This document shows, piece after piece, positions 1 to 8,843 of a DNA stretch of 64,000 bases. Each line of letters starts with the position of its first letter. The first letter of the stretch is position 1. A program made the translations under genes and the position numbers. The DNA is from Achromobacter spanius (GTDB lineage: Bacteria; Pseudomonadota; Gammaproteobacteria; Burkholderiales; Burkholderiaceae_B), in NCBI RefSeq assembly GCF_002812705.1, contig NZ_CP025030.1, forward strand, positions 3,038,001-3,102,000. The letters run 5' to 3'. A model generated the notes under the pieces. It worked only from the letters and a program-made list of their open reading frames with translations, ran no database searches and was not told the DNA's origin.

Positions 1-1
1 T

Positions 2-1399
2 CTGTACTTCGAACCGCTGACCTTGGAAGACGTGCTGGAAATCGTCCACAAGGAAAACCCGGTCGGCATGATTGTCCAGTACGGCGGCCAGACCCCGTTG
101 AAGCTGGCCCGTGCCCTGGAAGCCAACGGCGTGCCCATCATCGGCACCAGCCCGGAATCCATCGACGTTGCCGAAGACCGCGAACGCTTCCAGAAGCTGC
201 TGAACAAGCTGGGCTTGCGTCAGCCGCCCAACCGCACCGCGCGCACCGAAGGCGAGGCCCTGGCCCACGCCACCGAGATCGGCTACCCGCTGGTCGTGCG
301 CCCCAGCTACGTGCTGGGCGGCCGCGCCATGGAAATCGTGCACGAGCAGCAAGACCTCGAGCGCTACATGCGTGAGGCCGTGAAGGTCAGCAATGACTCG
401 CCCGTGCTGCTGGACCGCTTCCTGAACAACGCCACCGAAGTCGACGTGGACTGCCTGGCCGATGGCGAAACCGTCTTCATCGGCGGCGTCATGGAACACA
501 TCGAGCAGGCCGGCGTGCACTCGGGCGACTCGGCTTGCAGCCTGCCGCCTTACTCGCTGTCGGCGGAAGTCATCGCCGAGATCAAGCGCCAGACCACGAT
601 GATGGCCAAGGCCTTGAACGTCAGCGGCCTGATGAACGTGCAGTTCGCCATCCAGGGCGGTGACGTCTACGTGCTGGAAGTGAACCCGCGCGCCTCGCGT
701 ACGGTGCCCTACGTGTCCAAGGCCACCGGCCTGCAACTGGCCAAGATCGCCGCGCGCGCCATGGCCGGCCAGACGCTGGCGGCGCAAGGCATCACCAAGG
801 AAGTCGTGCCGCCTTACTTCTCGGTCAAGGAAGCCGTGTTCCCGTTCGTGAAGTTCCCGGGCGTGGACACCATCCTGGGTCCGGAAATGAAGTCGACCGG
901 CGAAGTGATGGGCGTGGGCATGAGCTTCGGCGAAGCCTTCGTGAAGTCGCAATTGGCTGCTGGCGTGCGCCTGCCGGAATCCGGCACGGTGTTCATCAGC
1001 GTGAAGAACCAGGACAAGCCCCGCGCCGTGGAAGTGGCGCGCGGCCTGCACGCCATGGGCTTCAAGCTGGTTGCCACGCGCGGCACGGCGGCCGAAATTG
1101 AAACCGCGGGCATTCCGGTGCAAGTGGTCAACAAGGTCACCGAAGGCCGTCCGCACATCGTCGACATGGTGAAGAACGGCGAAATCGCGCTGGTCATCAA
1201 CACCGTCGAAGAACGCCGCAACGCCATCGTTGATTCGCGCACGATCCGTACGCAGTCGCTGGCTGCCCGCGTCACCTTCTTCACCACCATCGCCGGCGCC
1301 CGCGCCGCGGTCGAAGGCATGCAGTATCTGCGCCAGGGCCTGGGCCTGCAGGTGTATCCGTTGCAGGAACTGCACGCATCGCTTAGCGGTCAAGGCTGA
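2..1399 (+). CDS. carB: Carbamoyl-phosphate synthase large subunit, C-terminal part (5' cut by window)
   Basis: This is the last 465 codons or so of CarB, which makes carbamoyl phosphate from bicarbonate, ammonia and two ATP for pyrimidine and arginine synthesis in the cytoplasm. The frame is open from base 2, so the gene begins before the window. Family length is about 1,075-1,080 residues, so a little over 40 percent is present. Visible are most of the second ATP-grasp domain ([23 protein letters not shown]) and the C-terminal MGS-like allosteric domain ([13 protein letters not shown] onward), where the E. coli enzyme binds UMP and ornithine. In many relatives carB is followed directly by greA; here about 9 kb separates them. 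A strong terminator follows the stop codon. Confidence 0.97.
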   Translation: MYFEPLTLEDVLEIVHKENPVGMIVQYGGQTPLKLARALEANGVPIIGTSPESIDVAEDRERFQKLLNKLGLRQPPNRTARTEGEALAHATEIGYPLVVRPSYVLGGRAMEIVHEQQDLERYMREAVKVSNDSPVLLDRFLNNATEVDVDCLADGETVFIGGVMEHIEQAGVHSGDSACSLPPYSLSAEVIAEIKRQTTMMAKALNVSGLMNVQFAIQGGDVYVLEVNPRASRTVPYVSKATGLQLAKIAARAMAGQTLAAQGITKEVVPPYFSVKEAVFPFVKFPGVDTILGPEMKSTGEVMGVGMSFGEAFVKSQLAAGVRLPESGTVFISVKNQDKPRAVEVARGLHAMGFKLVATRGTAAEIETAGIPVQVVNKVTEGRPHIVDMVKNGEIALVINTVEERRNAIVDSRTIRTQSLAARVTFFTTIAGARAAVEGMQYLRQGLGLQVYPLQELHASLSGQG

Positions 1400-1439
1400 C
1401 GCGATAGCGCCAAGCCTACGGGCTTGAGGTAGGATGCCG

Positions 1440-1473
1440 GGGCGGCCCTTGATCAGGGCCGCCCTTTTTCTTT
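1440..1473 (+). terminator. Intrinsic terminator after carB
   Basis: A perfect 10-bp GC-rich stem (GGGCGGCCCT at 1440-1449 with AGGGCCGCCC at 1455-1464, loop TGATC) is followed directly by TTTTTCTTTT. It ends the carB transcript and isolates it from the dehydrogenase gene starting at 1504. Confidence 0.9.
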
Positions 1474-1503
1474 TCTATCTTCCTATTCGCTTACGACGAT
1501 CCC

Positions 1504-2268
1504 ATGAACAGAGTCTTCATCACCGGCGCCAGCAGTGGCCTGGGTCGCGCCCTGGCGCAGCAGTACGCCGCATCGGGCGCCACGCTGGGTCTCTTGGGCC
1601 GGCGCGAAGACGCGCTGCGTGAATTGGCCGACAGCCTGCCGGGCGAGCATCGTTGTTACGCGGTGGACGTGCGCGACCGCGCCGCGCTGCATGCGGCGGC
1701 GGCCGATTTCATTGCGTTTTGCCAGGGCAGGGTGGATGTCGTCATCGCCAGCGCCGGCATCAGCGCGGGCACCTTGACCGAGCACGGCGAGGACTACGAC
1801 GTCTTCAAGGCCATCGTGGACACCAACTTGCTGGCCACCGTGGCCACCTTCGAGCCCTTCGTAGGCGCCATGCGCGCCGCTGGATCGGGTCGCCTGGTGG
1901 GTATTGCCAGCGTGGCGGGTGTGCGCGGACTGCCGGGCGCAGGCGCCTACAGCGCCTCCAAATCCGCCGTGGTGACCTATTGCGAAAGCCTGCGTCTGGA
2001 ATTGGCGGCTGACGGTATCCGGGTGGTGACAATTGCCCCGGGCTACATCAAGACCGCCATGACGGCGAAGAACCCGTATTCCATGCCCTTTTTGATGGAA
2101 GCGGCCGCCTTTGCACAACGCGCGCATGCAGCGATTGCACGCGGCACGTCGTATACGGTGATTCCGTGGCAGATGGGCGTGGTGGCCAAGCTGATGCGCC
2201 TGTTGCCCAACGCGGTGTACGACAAGCTGGCGCGCAACGCGCCACGCAAGCCGCGCAAAGCAGGGTGA
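1504..2268 (+). CDS. Short-chain dehydrogenase/reductase
   Basis: A 254-residue classical SDR, an NAD(P)H-dependent oxidoreductase whose substrate cannot be told from sequence. The Rossmann glycine motif TGASSGLG is at residues 7-14. The structural ASAG motif is near 82-85, where NNAG is usual. The catalytic set is complete: Asn108, Ser136, Tyr149 and Lys153 (YSASK). A hydrophobic C-terminal stretch around the IPWQMGVVAKLMRLL segment suggests membrane association, as in SDRs acting on lipids. The start at 1504 is the first ATG giving a complete nucleotide-binding strand; the ribosome-binding site is weak. It converges on the phosphatase gene with only 15 bases between stop codons. Confidence 0.85.
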   Translation: MNRVFITGASSGLGRALAQQYAASGATLGLLGRREDALRELADSLPGEHRCYAVDVRDRAALHAAAADFIAFCQGRVDVVIASAGISAGTLTEHGEDYDVFKAIVDTNLLATVATFEPFVGAMRAAGSGRLVGIASVAGVRGLPGAGAYSASKSAVVTYCESLRLELAADGIRVVTIAPGYIKTAMTAKNPYSMPFLMEAAAFAQRAHAAIARGTSYTVIPWQMGVVAKLMRLLPNAVYDKLARNAPRKPRKAG

Positions 2269-2283
2269 TGCGTGTTGCGTGCG

Positions 2284-2928
2284 TTACGGCACCACGTCGT
2301 CGCCGACCTCATCGGCCACGTGGCCCACGTCGCCCCAATCCAGCACTTCCCATTTACGCCCCTCTACGCCGACGCGATTGATGCTGACGTTCAGCAGCGC
2401 GGCATCGCGCGCGCCGTTTAGCGGCACGCCCGAGGCATGGCGCCAGATGATGTCCAGCACGCCGCCGTGCGTGAACATCAGGATGCGCTCGCCGTCGTGG
2501 CGGCTGGCGATGTCGTCCACGGTGGAAATGACGCGCGACTGGAACTGGCCCAGCGTTTCGCCGCCATCCAGCGGCCGCAAGGGGTCGCGGCTTTTCCAGG
2601 CGGCGGCGGCTTCGGGCGCCTGCACGTCGATGTGTTCGTGGTCCAGCCCTTCCAGCACGCCGAAGCCGCGCTCGCGGATGCCGGGCTCTACCCGCACGCG
2701 CAAACCCAGTTGTTCGGATACCGGCACCGCCGTGGCGTGGGCGCGTTGCAGGTCGCTGCTGTAGATGGCGTGGATGGGCGTTTCGCGGGCCTCGTCGCGC
2801 AGGCGCGCGGCAAGCAGGCTGGCCTGGTTGACGCCGAATTCGTTCAGGGGAATGTCTTTCCAGCCTTGCAGGCGGCGCTGGCGGTTCCAGTCGGTTTCGC
2901 CATGGCGGATGAACCAGATTTCAGTCAT
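2284..2928 (-). CDS. Histidine phosphatase family protein (phosphoglycerate mutase-like)
   Basis: A 214-residue cytoplasmic protein of the histidine phosphatase superfamily, which transfers or hydrolyses phosphate through a phosphohistidine. The RHGET motif at residues 8-12 carries the nucleophile His9. Arg62 (SSDLQRA), Glu86 and the second catalytic His154 (FTHGG) are all present. The length and lack of the long insertion of dPGM glycolytic mutases favour a GpmB/CobC-like broad phosphatase over a true phosphoglycerate mutase. It is the last of a run of minus-strand genes, 76 bases after the LysR stop codon, and may be read with the ABC importer operon. Confidence 0.85.
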   Translation of the reverse strand: MTEIWFIRHGETDWNRQRRLQGWKDIPLNEFGVNQASLLAARLRDEARETPIHAIYSSDLQRAHATAVPVSEQLGLRVRVEPGIRERGFGVLEGLDHEHIDVQAPEAAAAWKSRDPLRPLDGGETLGQFQSRVISTVDDIASRHDGERILMFTHGGVLDIIWRHASGVPLNGARDAALLNVSINRVGVEGRKWEVLDWGDVGHVADEVGDDVVP

Positions 2929-3004
2929 TACGGTCGTAGTGGGGAATAAGGCAGGGAGTGGGGCAAAGCGTGGTGATCAACGCTTGTTAATCAACGCTTG
3001 GTCA

Positions 3005-3913
3005 TCAAAGCTGGGCCGGCGCGATCACCGCGCGCGGCTTCCAAATGGCATGAATGATCGAGCTTAACGCGACGAGCGCGGGCTCGCTAGCGCGCTCATA
3101 AGGCAGGATGAAGCCTAGCATGGCGTCGGCGCGGGCTTGGCCCCACACGATGAAATCATTGGACGCGGCGCCCGCCAGTGCGGTCTCTTCGCGCAACAGC
3201 GCGCAGCCCGCGCCAGCGCGTACCAGCGCCTCCAGGTTGGCCTGGTCATCGTTTTGCATGACGATGCGCGGTGTCAGGCCATGGCGTTCGAACATGTCGC
3301 GCAGCAGCAGATGCGTATGGCTGCCCGACGGCCCGTCCAGCCACGGCAACTGGGCCACTTCGCGCCAGCCGCCGCGCTTGAGCGCCGTGGCGTGTTCTTT
3401 CGGCAAGGCAATGCGATAGCGCACGCTGCGCAGCGGCAGCCACAGCACCCCGCGCGGCGGGTTGGCGGCGATGGTCAGCGCGGCCGGCAGCCGGCCGGTG
3501 CTGACCTGTTCGGCCAGCGTGGCGGTGGGCAGGGTCTGGGTCTTCAATTCCACCAGCGGCAGGCGCTGCGTCACGGCCGAGGCCAGCTCCCCCAGGCGCA
3601 GGAAGTCCGGCTTTTCGCTGGGCACGCCCAGTTCCACGACCCCATGCAGGCTGCCCTGCAACTGCTGTGCTTCAGACTTGAACTGCGCGCCCAGCACCAG
3701 CAGCGATTCCGCCGTGGGCAGCAGCACCTCGCCCGCCTTGGCCAGCGCCAGCCGGCCGCCGCTACGGTCGAACAAGGCCACGCCCAGGCTTTGTTCCAGC
3801 GCCTTGATCTGCGCGGTCACGGCGGGCTGGGTCAGGGACAGCGCTTCGGCCGCCTTGGTCAGGTTGCCCAGCCGGGCAACCGTGACGAAAGCGCGGATCT
3901 GATAGATTTCCAT
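3005..3913 (-). CDS. LysR-family regulator encoded at the end of the ABC importer operon
   Basis: A 302-residue LysR-type activator/repressor. An N-terminal winged helix-turn-helix (TKAAEALSLTQPAVTAQIK, about residues 19-37) is followed by a LysR substrate-binding domain that senses a small effector. The ATG at 3913 gives the standard start (MEIYQIRAF). An in-frame upstream ATG would add 17 residues with no similarity to the family and would overlap the end of the ABC ATPase gene. It lies 10 bases after that gene on the same strand, so it is probably cotranscribed and may control importer expression. LysR genes more often sit divergently from their targets, so this placement is uncommon. Confidence 0.88.
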   Translation of the reverse strand: MEIYQIRAFVTVARLGNLTKAAEALSLTQPAVTAQIKALEQSLGVALFDRSGGRLALAKAGEVLLPTAESLLVLGAQFKSEAQQLQGSLHGVVELGVPSEKPDFLRLGELASAVTQRLPLVELKTQTLPTATLAEQVSTGRLPAALTIAANPPRGVLWLPLRSVRYRIALPKEHATALKRGGWREVAQLPWLDGPSGSHTHLLLRDMFERHGLTPRIVMQNDDQANLEALVRAGAGCALLREETALAGAASNDFIVWGQARADAMLGFILPYERASEPALVALSSIIHAIWKPRAVIAPAQL

Positions 3914-3923
3914 GGCGGCAAGT

Positions 3924-5009
3924 TTAGGCCGCCAGCAGCCGTATCTGGGTGGGCTCCAGTCCAATGGAAACCGGCGCGCCGGCAGGAAAGGGCGACAGCC
4001 CCGCCAGGTGCGACTGGTCGGCCGTCAGGCGCTGCTCACCGATCAGCACCTGATAGCGCGTGAATTCACCCAGGAACTCGCTGCTTTCCACAATGCCCGG
4101 CAGCCACACATAGCGCGCATCGCCCAGGCCATCCGCCATTTCGATCTGCACGGTATGCGGCCGGAAGCTGGCGGCCAGGCGGCTTGCGGCGGGCGCCTCG
4201 GCCGTCAGCGGCAGATGCAGGTCGCCCACGCCCGGCACCGCCAGCACGACGCTGCCGCTGGTGCGTTCGCGCACATCGCCTTCCAGCACGTTCATCGTGC
4301 CCACGAAGTTGGCCACGAAGCGGTTCACCGGATAATCGAACAGCGTGCTGGGCGCGCCAATCTGCTGCACCACGCCGTGGTCCAGCACGGCCATGCGGTC
4401 AGCCGTGGTCATGGCTTCTTCCTGGTCGTGCGTGACGAAGATGGTGGTGATGCCCAGCCGGCGTTGCAGGCTGAGCAGGTCCTGGCGCATCTGCACGCGC
4501 AGCTTCTTGTCCAGGTTCGACAGCGGTTCATCCAGCAGCAGCACCTGCGGTTCGATGACGATGGTTCGGGCCAGCGCCACGCGCTGCTGCTGCCCGCCCG
4601 ACAATTGATTCGGCCGGCGCTTGCCAAACTGCGACAGCCCCACCAGTTCGAGCGCGGCTTCGACCTTGGCGCGGATCTCGGCCCGGGGCAGCTTGCGTTC
4701 GACCAGGCCGAACGCCACGTTGTCCCAGACCGACATGTGCGGCCACAACGCATAGTTCTGGAACACCATGCCGATGTTGCGGTTCCAGGGCGGGGTGCCG
4801 CTGATGTCCTTGCCGTCCACCAGCAACTGGCCCGCGCTGTGCCGGTTGAAGCCGGCAATCAGCCGCAGCAATGTTGACTTGCCCGAGCCCGACGGCCCCA
4901 GCAACGCGAAGAACTCCCCCGGCTCGACGTGGATGTTCACATCTTTCAGCACTTCCGTCGTGCCGTACGACAGGCGGATGTTGCGGCACTCTACGCTAAC
5001 TTTCTTCAT
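3924..5009 (-). CDS. ABC importer ATP-binding subunit, FbpC/PotA type
   Basis: A 361-residue ATPase that energises the importer encoded upstream. The Walker A motif GPSGSGKST is at residues 38-46, the signature LSGGQ at 136-140, the Walker B LLLDE at 157-161 and the switch His194 (VTHDQEEA). The C-terminal 120 residues or so form a TOBE regulatory domain as in MalK, PotA and FbpC. Its start overlaps the permease stop by four bases (ATGA), which indicates translational coupling. The family transports ferric iron, polyamines, sulfate, 2-aminoethylphosphonate and others; the ATPase alone does not reveal the substrate. Confidence 0.92.
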   Translation of the reverse strand: MKKVSVECRNIRLSYGTTEVLKDVNIHVEPGEFFALLGPSGSGKSTLLRLIAGFNRHSAGQLLVDGKDISGTPPWNRNIGMVFQNYALWPHMSVWDNVAFGLVERKLPRAEIRAKVEAALELVGLSQFGKRRPNQLSGGQQQRVALARTIVIEPQVLLLDEPLSNLDKKLRVQMRQDLLSLQRRLGITTIFVTHDQEEAMTTADRMAVLDHGVVQQIGAPSTLFDYPVNRFVANFVGTMNVLEGDVRERTSGSVVLAVPGVGDLHLPLTAEAPAASRLAASFRPHTVQIEMADGLGDARYVWLPGIVESSEFLGEFTRYQVLIGEQRLTADQSHLAGLSPFPAGAPVSIGLEPTQIRLLAA

Positions 5010-6718
5010 GCGGATTCCCCCTCAGTGCGCGCCGGACGCTGGCGCGACTGCGCGCGCTCCACCAGCAGGTGCGATACATACGTGCCGATAGCCACCGCGG
5101 CCACCGCCAGCACGCCCAGCGCGGCCCCCGGCCCCCGTCCCGCCGCGCTTTGCATATACAGATAAATGCCGTAGCTCATGGGCGCCTGGCTGTCCTTGGT
5201 GACCAGCATGATGGTGGCCGACAGCTCAACTGCCGCCGTCACGAAGCTGGTCACGAAGCCCGCCAGCATGCCGCCCGCCATCAACGGCACCACCACGCGG
5301 CGGATCGTGCTCATGCGCGTGGCGCCCAGCGATTGCGCGGCTTCCTCCAGCGACACATTGATCTGCTGCAAGGACGCCACGCAAGAGCGCAGCGCGTACG
5401 GCAGGCGCCTGACCGAATACGCAATCATGATGATGATCCACGACGAGGTCAGCAGCGTGCCGGTTCCGGGAAGCTCGATCCCGCGGAACGTGCGCAGGAA
5501 GCCGATGGCCAGCACGATGCCGGGGATTGCCAAGGCAGCGGAGGCCATGAAGTCCAGCCACTGGCGCGCCGGCAGCCGGGTGCGCAGCATCAGGTAGGCG
5601 ATGGCGGTGCCAATAATCACATCCACGCCCGCCGCCAGCCCGCAATAAAGCAGCGTGTTGGCGATCATGCCCTGCGACTCGGAAAACACCGCCGAATAAT
5701 GCGCCAACGTGTAGCCGTCGGGCAGCGGCGCAAAGCTCCAGACGCTGGCCAGCGACAGCAGCAGCACACCCATGTGCGGCGACAGCACGAGCAGCAGCAC
5801 CAGGATGATCCAGCCGTAGGCCAGCACGCTTTCCATCGGCCCCAGCTTGCGCTTCTGGATCGAATTGCCGCCCTTTTGCAGCGTGGAGTAATCACGCCCC
5901 TTAAGCACGCGCGCCGACAGCCACAACGCCAAAATCGAAAACGCGATCATGATGACGCTGATCACATAGCCCAGCGGGTCTTCCAGGCCCACCTGCGTAA
6001 TGCGCAGGTACGCTTGCGGCGCCAGCATGTTGGTGGTGCCCAGCACCAGCGGCGTACCCAGGTCGTCAAACACCTTCACGAACACCAGTGACGCGCCCGC
6101 CACGTAGCCGGGCAGGGCCAACGGAAATATCACACGGCGGAACAGGCGGAACCCGCGCGAGCCCAGGTTGAACGCGGCTTCTTCCATGGCGCCGTCGATG
6201 TTGCGCAGCGCCACCACCAGGTTCATCAGGATGAACGGGAAGTAGTGCAGGGCTTCAACGAAGATGACCCCGTTCAAGCCTTCCATGAACGGAATCGTGA
6301 AGCCGAACCAATCGTTCAGCAGCAGGTTGACGCTGCCCGATCGTCCGAAGATCAGCTGCATCGCCACCGCGCCCACAAACGGCGGCATGATCAGCGGCAG
6401 TACGCCCAGCGTCTGGATGATCAGCGCGCCCCGGAACTCGAAGCGCACCGTGAAGTACGCCAGTGGCACGGCGATCAGGGACGCCAGCAGCGCAGACCAG
6501 CCCGCCACGTACAGGCTGTTGAAGAACGCTTCCTGCATCAAAGGCTGGTTGAAGAACGCGCCGAAGTGGCCCATCGTGAAGCTGCCGTCGGCGTTCACGA
6601 AGGCACTGTAGAACACCGTGCCCACGGGCACGGCAAGAAAGAGCAGCAGAAAGCCGAACACCAGCAGCGCCGTCAATACGGGGCCGGCGGGCAGGCGTGA
6701 GTGGCCCGAAGAAGTCAT
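5006..6718 (-). CDS. ABC importer permease, fused two-copy type (FbpB-like)
   Basis: A permease of about 570 residues made of two BPD_transp_1 domains in one chain, roughly residues 65-270 and 340-555, each with about six membrane helices. EAA loops are visible (MEEAAFNLGSRGFRLFRRV in the first half, LEEAAQSLGATRMSTIRRV in the second). Such fused permeases are typical of FbpB/AfuB-type importers, so one chain replaces the usual dimer. The ATG at 6718 is preferred because it follows a GGGAA ribosome-binding site and starts just before the first helix; an in-frame start at 6781 would add 21 unlikely residues. It sits between the binding protein and ATPase genes. Confidence 0.92.
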   Translation of the reverse strand: MTSSGHSRLPAGPVLTALLVFGFLLLFLAVPVGTVFYSAFVNADGSFTMGHFGAFFNQPLMQEAFFNSLYVAGWSALLASLIAVPLAYFTVRFEFRGALIIQTLGVLPLIMPPFVGAVAMQLIFGRSGSVNLLLNDWFGFTIPFMEGLNGVIFVEALHYFPFILMNLVVALRNIDGAMEEAAFNLGSRGFRLFRRVIFPLALPGYVAGASLVFVKVFDDLGTPLVLGTTNMLAPQAYLRITQVGLEDPLGYVISVIMIAFSILALWLSARVLKGRDYSTLQKGGNSIQKRKLGPMESVLAYGWIILVLLLVLSPHMGVLLLSLASVWSFAPLPDGYTLAHYSAVFSESQGMIANTLLYCGLAAGVDVIIGTAIAYLMLRTRLPARQWLDFMASAALAIPGIVLAIGFLRTFRGIELPGTGTLLTSSWIIIMIAYSVRRLPYALRSCVASLQQINVSLEEAAQSLGATRMSTIRRVVVPLMAGGMLAGFVTSFVTAAVELSATIMLVTKDSQAPMSYGIYLYMQSAAGRGPGAALGVLAVAAVAIGTYVSHLLVERAQSRQRPARTEGESA

Positions 6719-6805
6719 CGAGATTCCCGAATGTGTTGCCAGGGGATTGCCCGCGCGGCGGGGGCATGTTGTCGCGCCCACCGCACGCGCCTTGCGACGT
6801 GTGGC

Positions 6806-8131
6806 TTAGAGTGACGCAGCCTCTCTGGCCAGCTTCACGGCTTCTTCGTAGTTCGCCCGAGCGCGGCCGTTCCACTCGCCTTCCAACTGGGTGATCTGCT
6901 GGTTCACCGAGGCGTCTTTCTTGTTGCCCGCGAAGACCGCCAGGAACGCCGGGTCGGCGGCTTTCTTGCCATCGATAAGCGGCGCCCAGGCCAGTTTGCG
7001 CGCCTGCCCCAGCAGCTCGGCGGCGCGCCCGCTATTGGCCTTGTCGCCCAGCTTGGCCTCGGCGTCGTAGATCGCCTTGGTGGCGGCCTGCAATTCCTTC
7101 AGGCGGAACGTGATGGTCTGGTCGTACAGCGATTGCACGACGTAGTAGCGGCTTTGCGACAGGTCGGCGTTGAACTGCACCTTGCTGCGCTTGGCGATCT
7201 CGGCGGGGTCAGGGTAGCCGGGCGGAATCTTGCCGGCCAAGGCCGAGTACGGCAGCACGGGCAGGCGCGAGATCTTGGGTTGCAGCAGCAGTTCCTGGCC
7301 CGCCTGGCTAAGCGTGAAGGCAATGAACTTTTTGCCTTCCTCGGTGTTTTTCGCGCCGTCGATCAGCGCAATGTTGGCCGGCACGATGGCCGTCTCGGAG
7401 GGGTAGACGAATTCCACCGGGAACTTGGAATACTTGCTGGACAGGCCAAAGAAGTCGATGACCGGGCCGGCGCCGAACTGGCCGTTGTTCACGCCGTCGG
7501 GCACGCCGAAGGACCGTTCCGTAATGGCGCTGCTGTTGCCCGACATGCGCAGCAACGTGTTCCAGCCATCATCCCAGCCTTCGCCTTGCAATATGGTTTC
7601 GACCGTCAGGTGCATCGTGCCCGACCGCGACGGCGAGGTGATGCCGACATGCCCAAACCATTTGGGCGACAGCAGGTCCTTCCATTCCACCGGCGCGGCA
7701 AGTTTGTGCGCGGCAAGGTAGCGCGTGTTGTAGACGATGCCGTAGCCCGCCAAGGCCTGGCCCAGGTACATGCCGGACGGGTCGTTGATGGGGTAGTTGC
7801 CGATCTTGTCCGGCACATCCTTGTTGGCCACGTCGGAAGACTTGGCCAGCAGCTTGTCGCGGCCCAGCACTTCGAAGGCGTCGGGCGCGCTGGCCCAGAA
7901 CACCTCGGGGCGTTGGCCCGCTGGGGTCTCGCGCACATAGGCAATGCCCGACACGGTGTTCTTGTTCAGGATTTCCAGCGTGATGCCGGGGTTGGCCTTT
8001 TCGAACGCGGTCTTGTAGGCCTGGGTCAGGTCTTTCGGGAACGACGTGATCACCGTGACGGTGCCGGCCAGGGCAGGGGCCGAGCAAACGGCCAGCAGGG
8101 CTCCTGCAAGGGCTGTGCGCATTGCATGCAT
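6806..8131 (-). CDS. Periplasmic substrate-binding protein of the Fbp-type ABC importer, with extended C-terminus
   Basis: A 441-residue secreted protein. Residues 1-22 form a Sec signal peptide (ending PALAG) and the mature part starts TVTVITSFP, the extracellular solute-binding fold of FbpA, AfuA, PotD and PhnS relatives. The usual length is about 330-360, so the last 90-100 residues, rich in Lys/Ala/Glu and likely helical, are an extension. The adjacent tyrosines that bind iron in FbpA are not evident at the expected place; a YY pair occurs only in the late part (SRYYVVQ). Iron is therefore not assured and an organic or phosphonate ligand is possible. The start has a good GGAG site six bases upstream. 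It is first in its operon, 87 bases before the permease. Confidence 0.88.
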   Translation of the reverse strand: MHAMRTALAGALLAVCSAPALAGTVTVITSFPKDLTQAYKTAFEKANPGITLEILNKNTVSGIAYVRETPAGQRPEVFWASAPDAFEVLGRDKLLAKSSDVANKDVPDKIGNYPINDPSGMYLGQALAGYGIVYNTRYLAAHKLAAPVEWKDLLSPKWFGHVGITSPSRSGTMHLTVETILQGEGWDDGWNTLLRMSGNSSAITERSFGVPDGVNNGQFGAGPVIDFFGLSSKYSKFPVEFVYPSETAIVPANIALIDGAKNTEEGKKFIAFTLSQAGQELLLQPKISRLPVLPYSALAGKIPPGYPDPAEIAKRSKVQFNADLSQSRYYVVQSLYDQTITFRLKELQAATKAIYDAEAKLGDKANSGRAAELLGQARKLAWAPLIDGKKAADPAFLAVFAGNKKDASVNQQITQLEGEWNGRARANYEEAVKLAREAASL

Positions 8132-8264
8132 GGTTTGTCTCCGTAGTTTTAATTTGTCTGGAGACAGTAATGTCAGGCCTGCTATGCGTCCAATCAGAAA
8201 TTTTGATGCGCCTCATCAGCGCGGGCACCCTGGTGGCGGCGCGCGGCTGGCGGGGCTGTGGCGC

Positions 8265-8687
8265 TTATGCCGTGGCGGACACGCCGTTGGCCTTGGCCGC
8301 CTTGGCCTGCTGGGTCAGCACCTGCTGGATCTGGCCTTGAATCTGCATGGCCTGGGCGTTCAGCGACTGCAACTGCTGCGCCTTCATCTCGTCCGACATG
8401 CCGCTGGCCTGCACCTTGGCGATCTGGTCCATGATGCGCTTGAGCTGCTTTTGCAGCATTTTGATCTGGCGGGTGAACTCGTCGTCGTTGTCGGTCTCTT
8501 CAGTGGCCTTGGCGCCGCCAATGCCCATCGCCCCGGCGTTGTTGACGCGGATCTTGCCGTCGGGCGTAACGGTCGTCGCCTCCGCGCCGGCGGATTCCTT
8601 CGCTTCTTTGTTGGCCTGAATCTTCTGGGCCCACAGCTCGGCCAAGCTGCCGATCCGGGATGTGCCGCCGATGGAATTGATAGCCAT
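8265..8687 (-). CDS. FlxA-like coiled-coil protein
   Basis: A 140-residue protein starting MAINSIGGTSRIGSL. Its second half (about residues 75-130) is a Gln/Lys-rich heptad-like region (MLQKQLKRIMDQIAKVQ, then MQIQGQIQQVL) typical of the FlxA-like family. No signal peptide or membrane segment is seen. The function of FlxA-like proteins is not established; the E. coli namesake is in the flagellar FliA regulon. The ATG at 8687 has an AGGAG site; an upstream in-frame ATG at 8768 lacks one. It stands alone between the importer operon and the divergent permease gene. Confidence 0.75.
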   Translation of the reverse strand: MAINSIGGTSRIGSLAELWAQKIQANKEAKESAGAEATTVTPDGKIRVNNAGAMGIGGAKATEETDNDDEFTRQIKMLQKQLKRIMDQIAKVQASGMSDEMKAQQLQSLNAQAMQIQGQIQQVLTQQAKAAKANGVSATA

Positions 8688-8843
8688 GATGTCTCCTGCT
8701 GCCGGGTAGTACTTCGGGGTCCCCTTGGATTTCCGGGGTTTCCCTAAGTACGGCATCGCGCGAGCCATACTTAAACGTTGCCGCCCCTTCGCAGCCCCCT
8801 TTACACTGGCGCCCGCTCACCCAACCCCTTATTTGGGATATTT

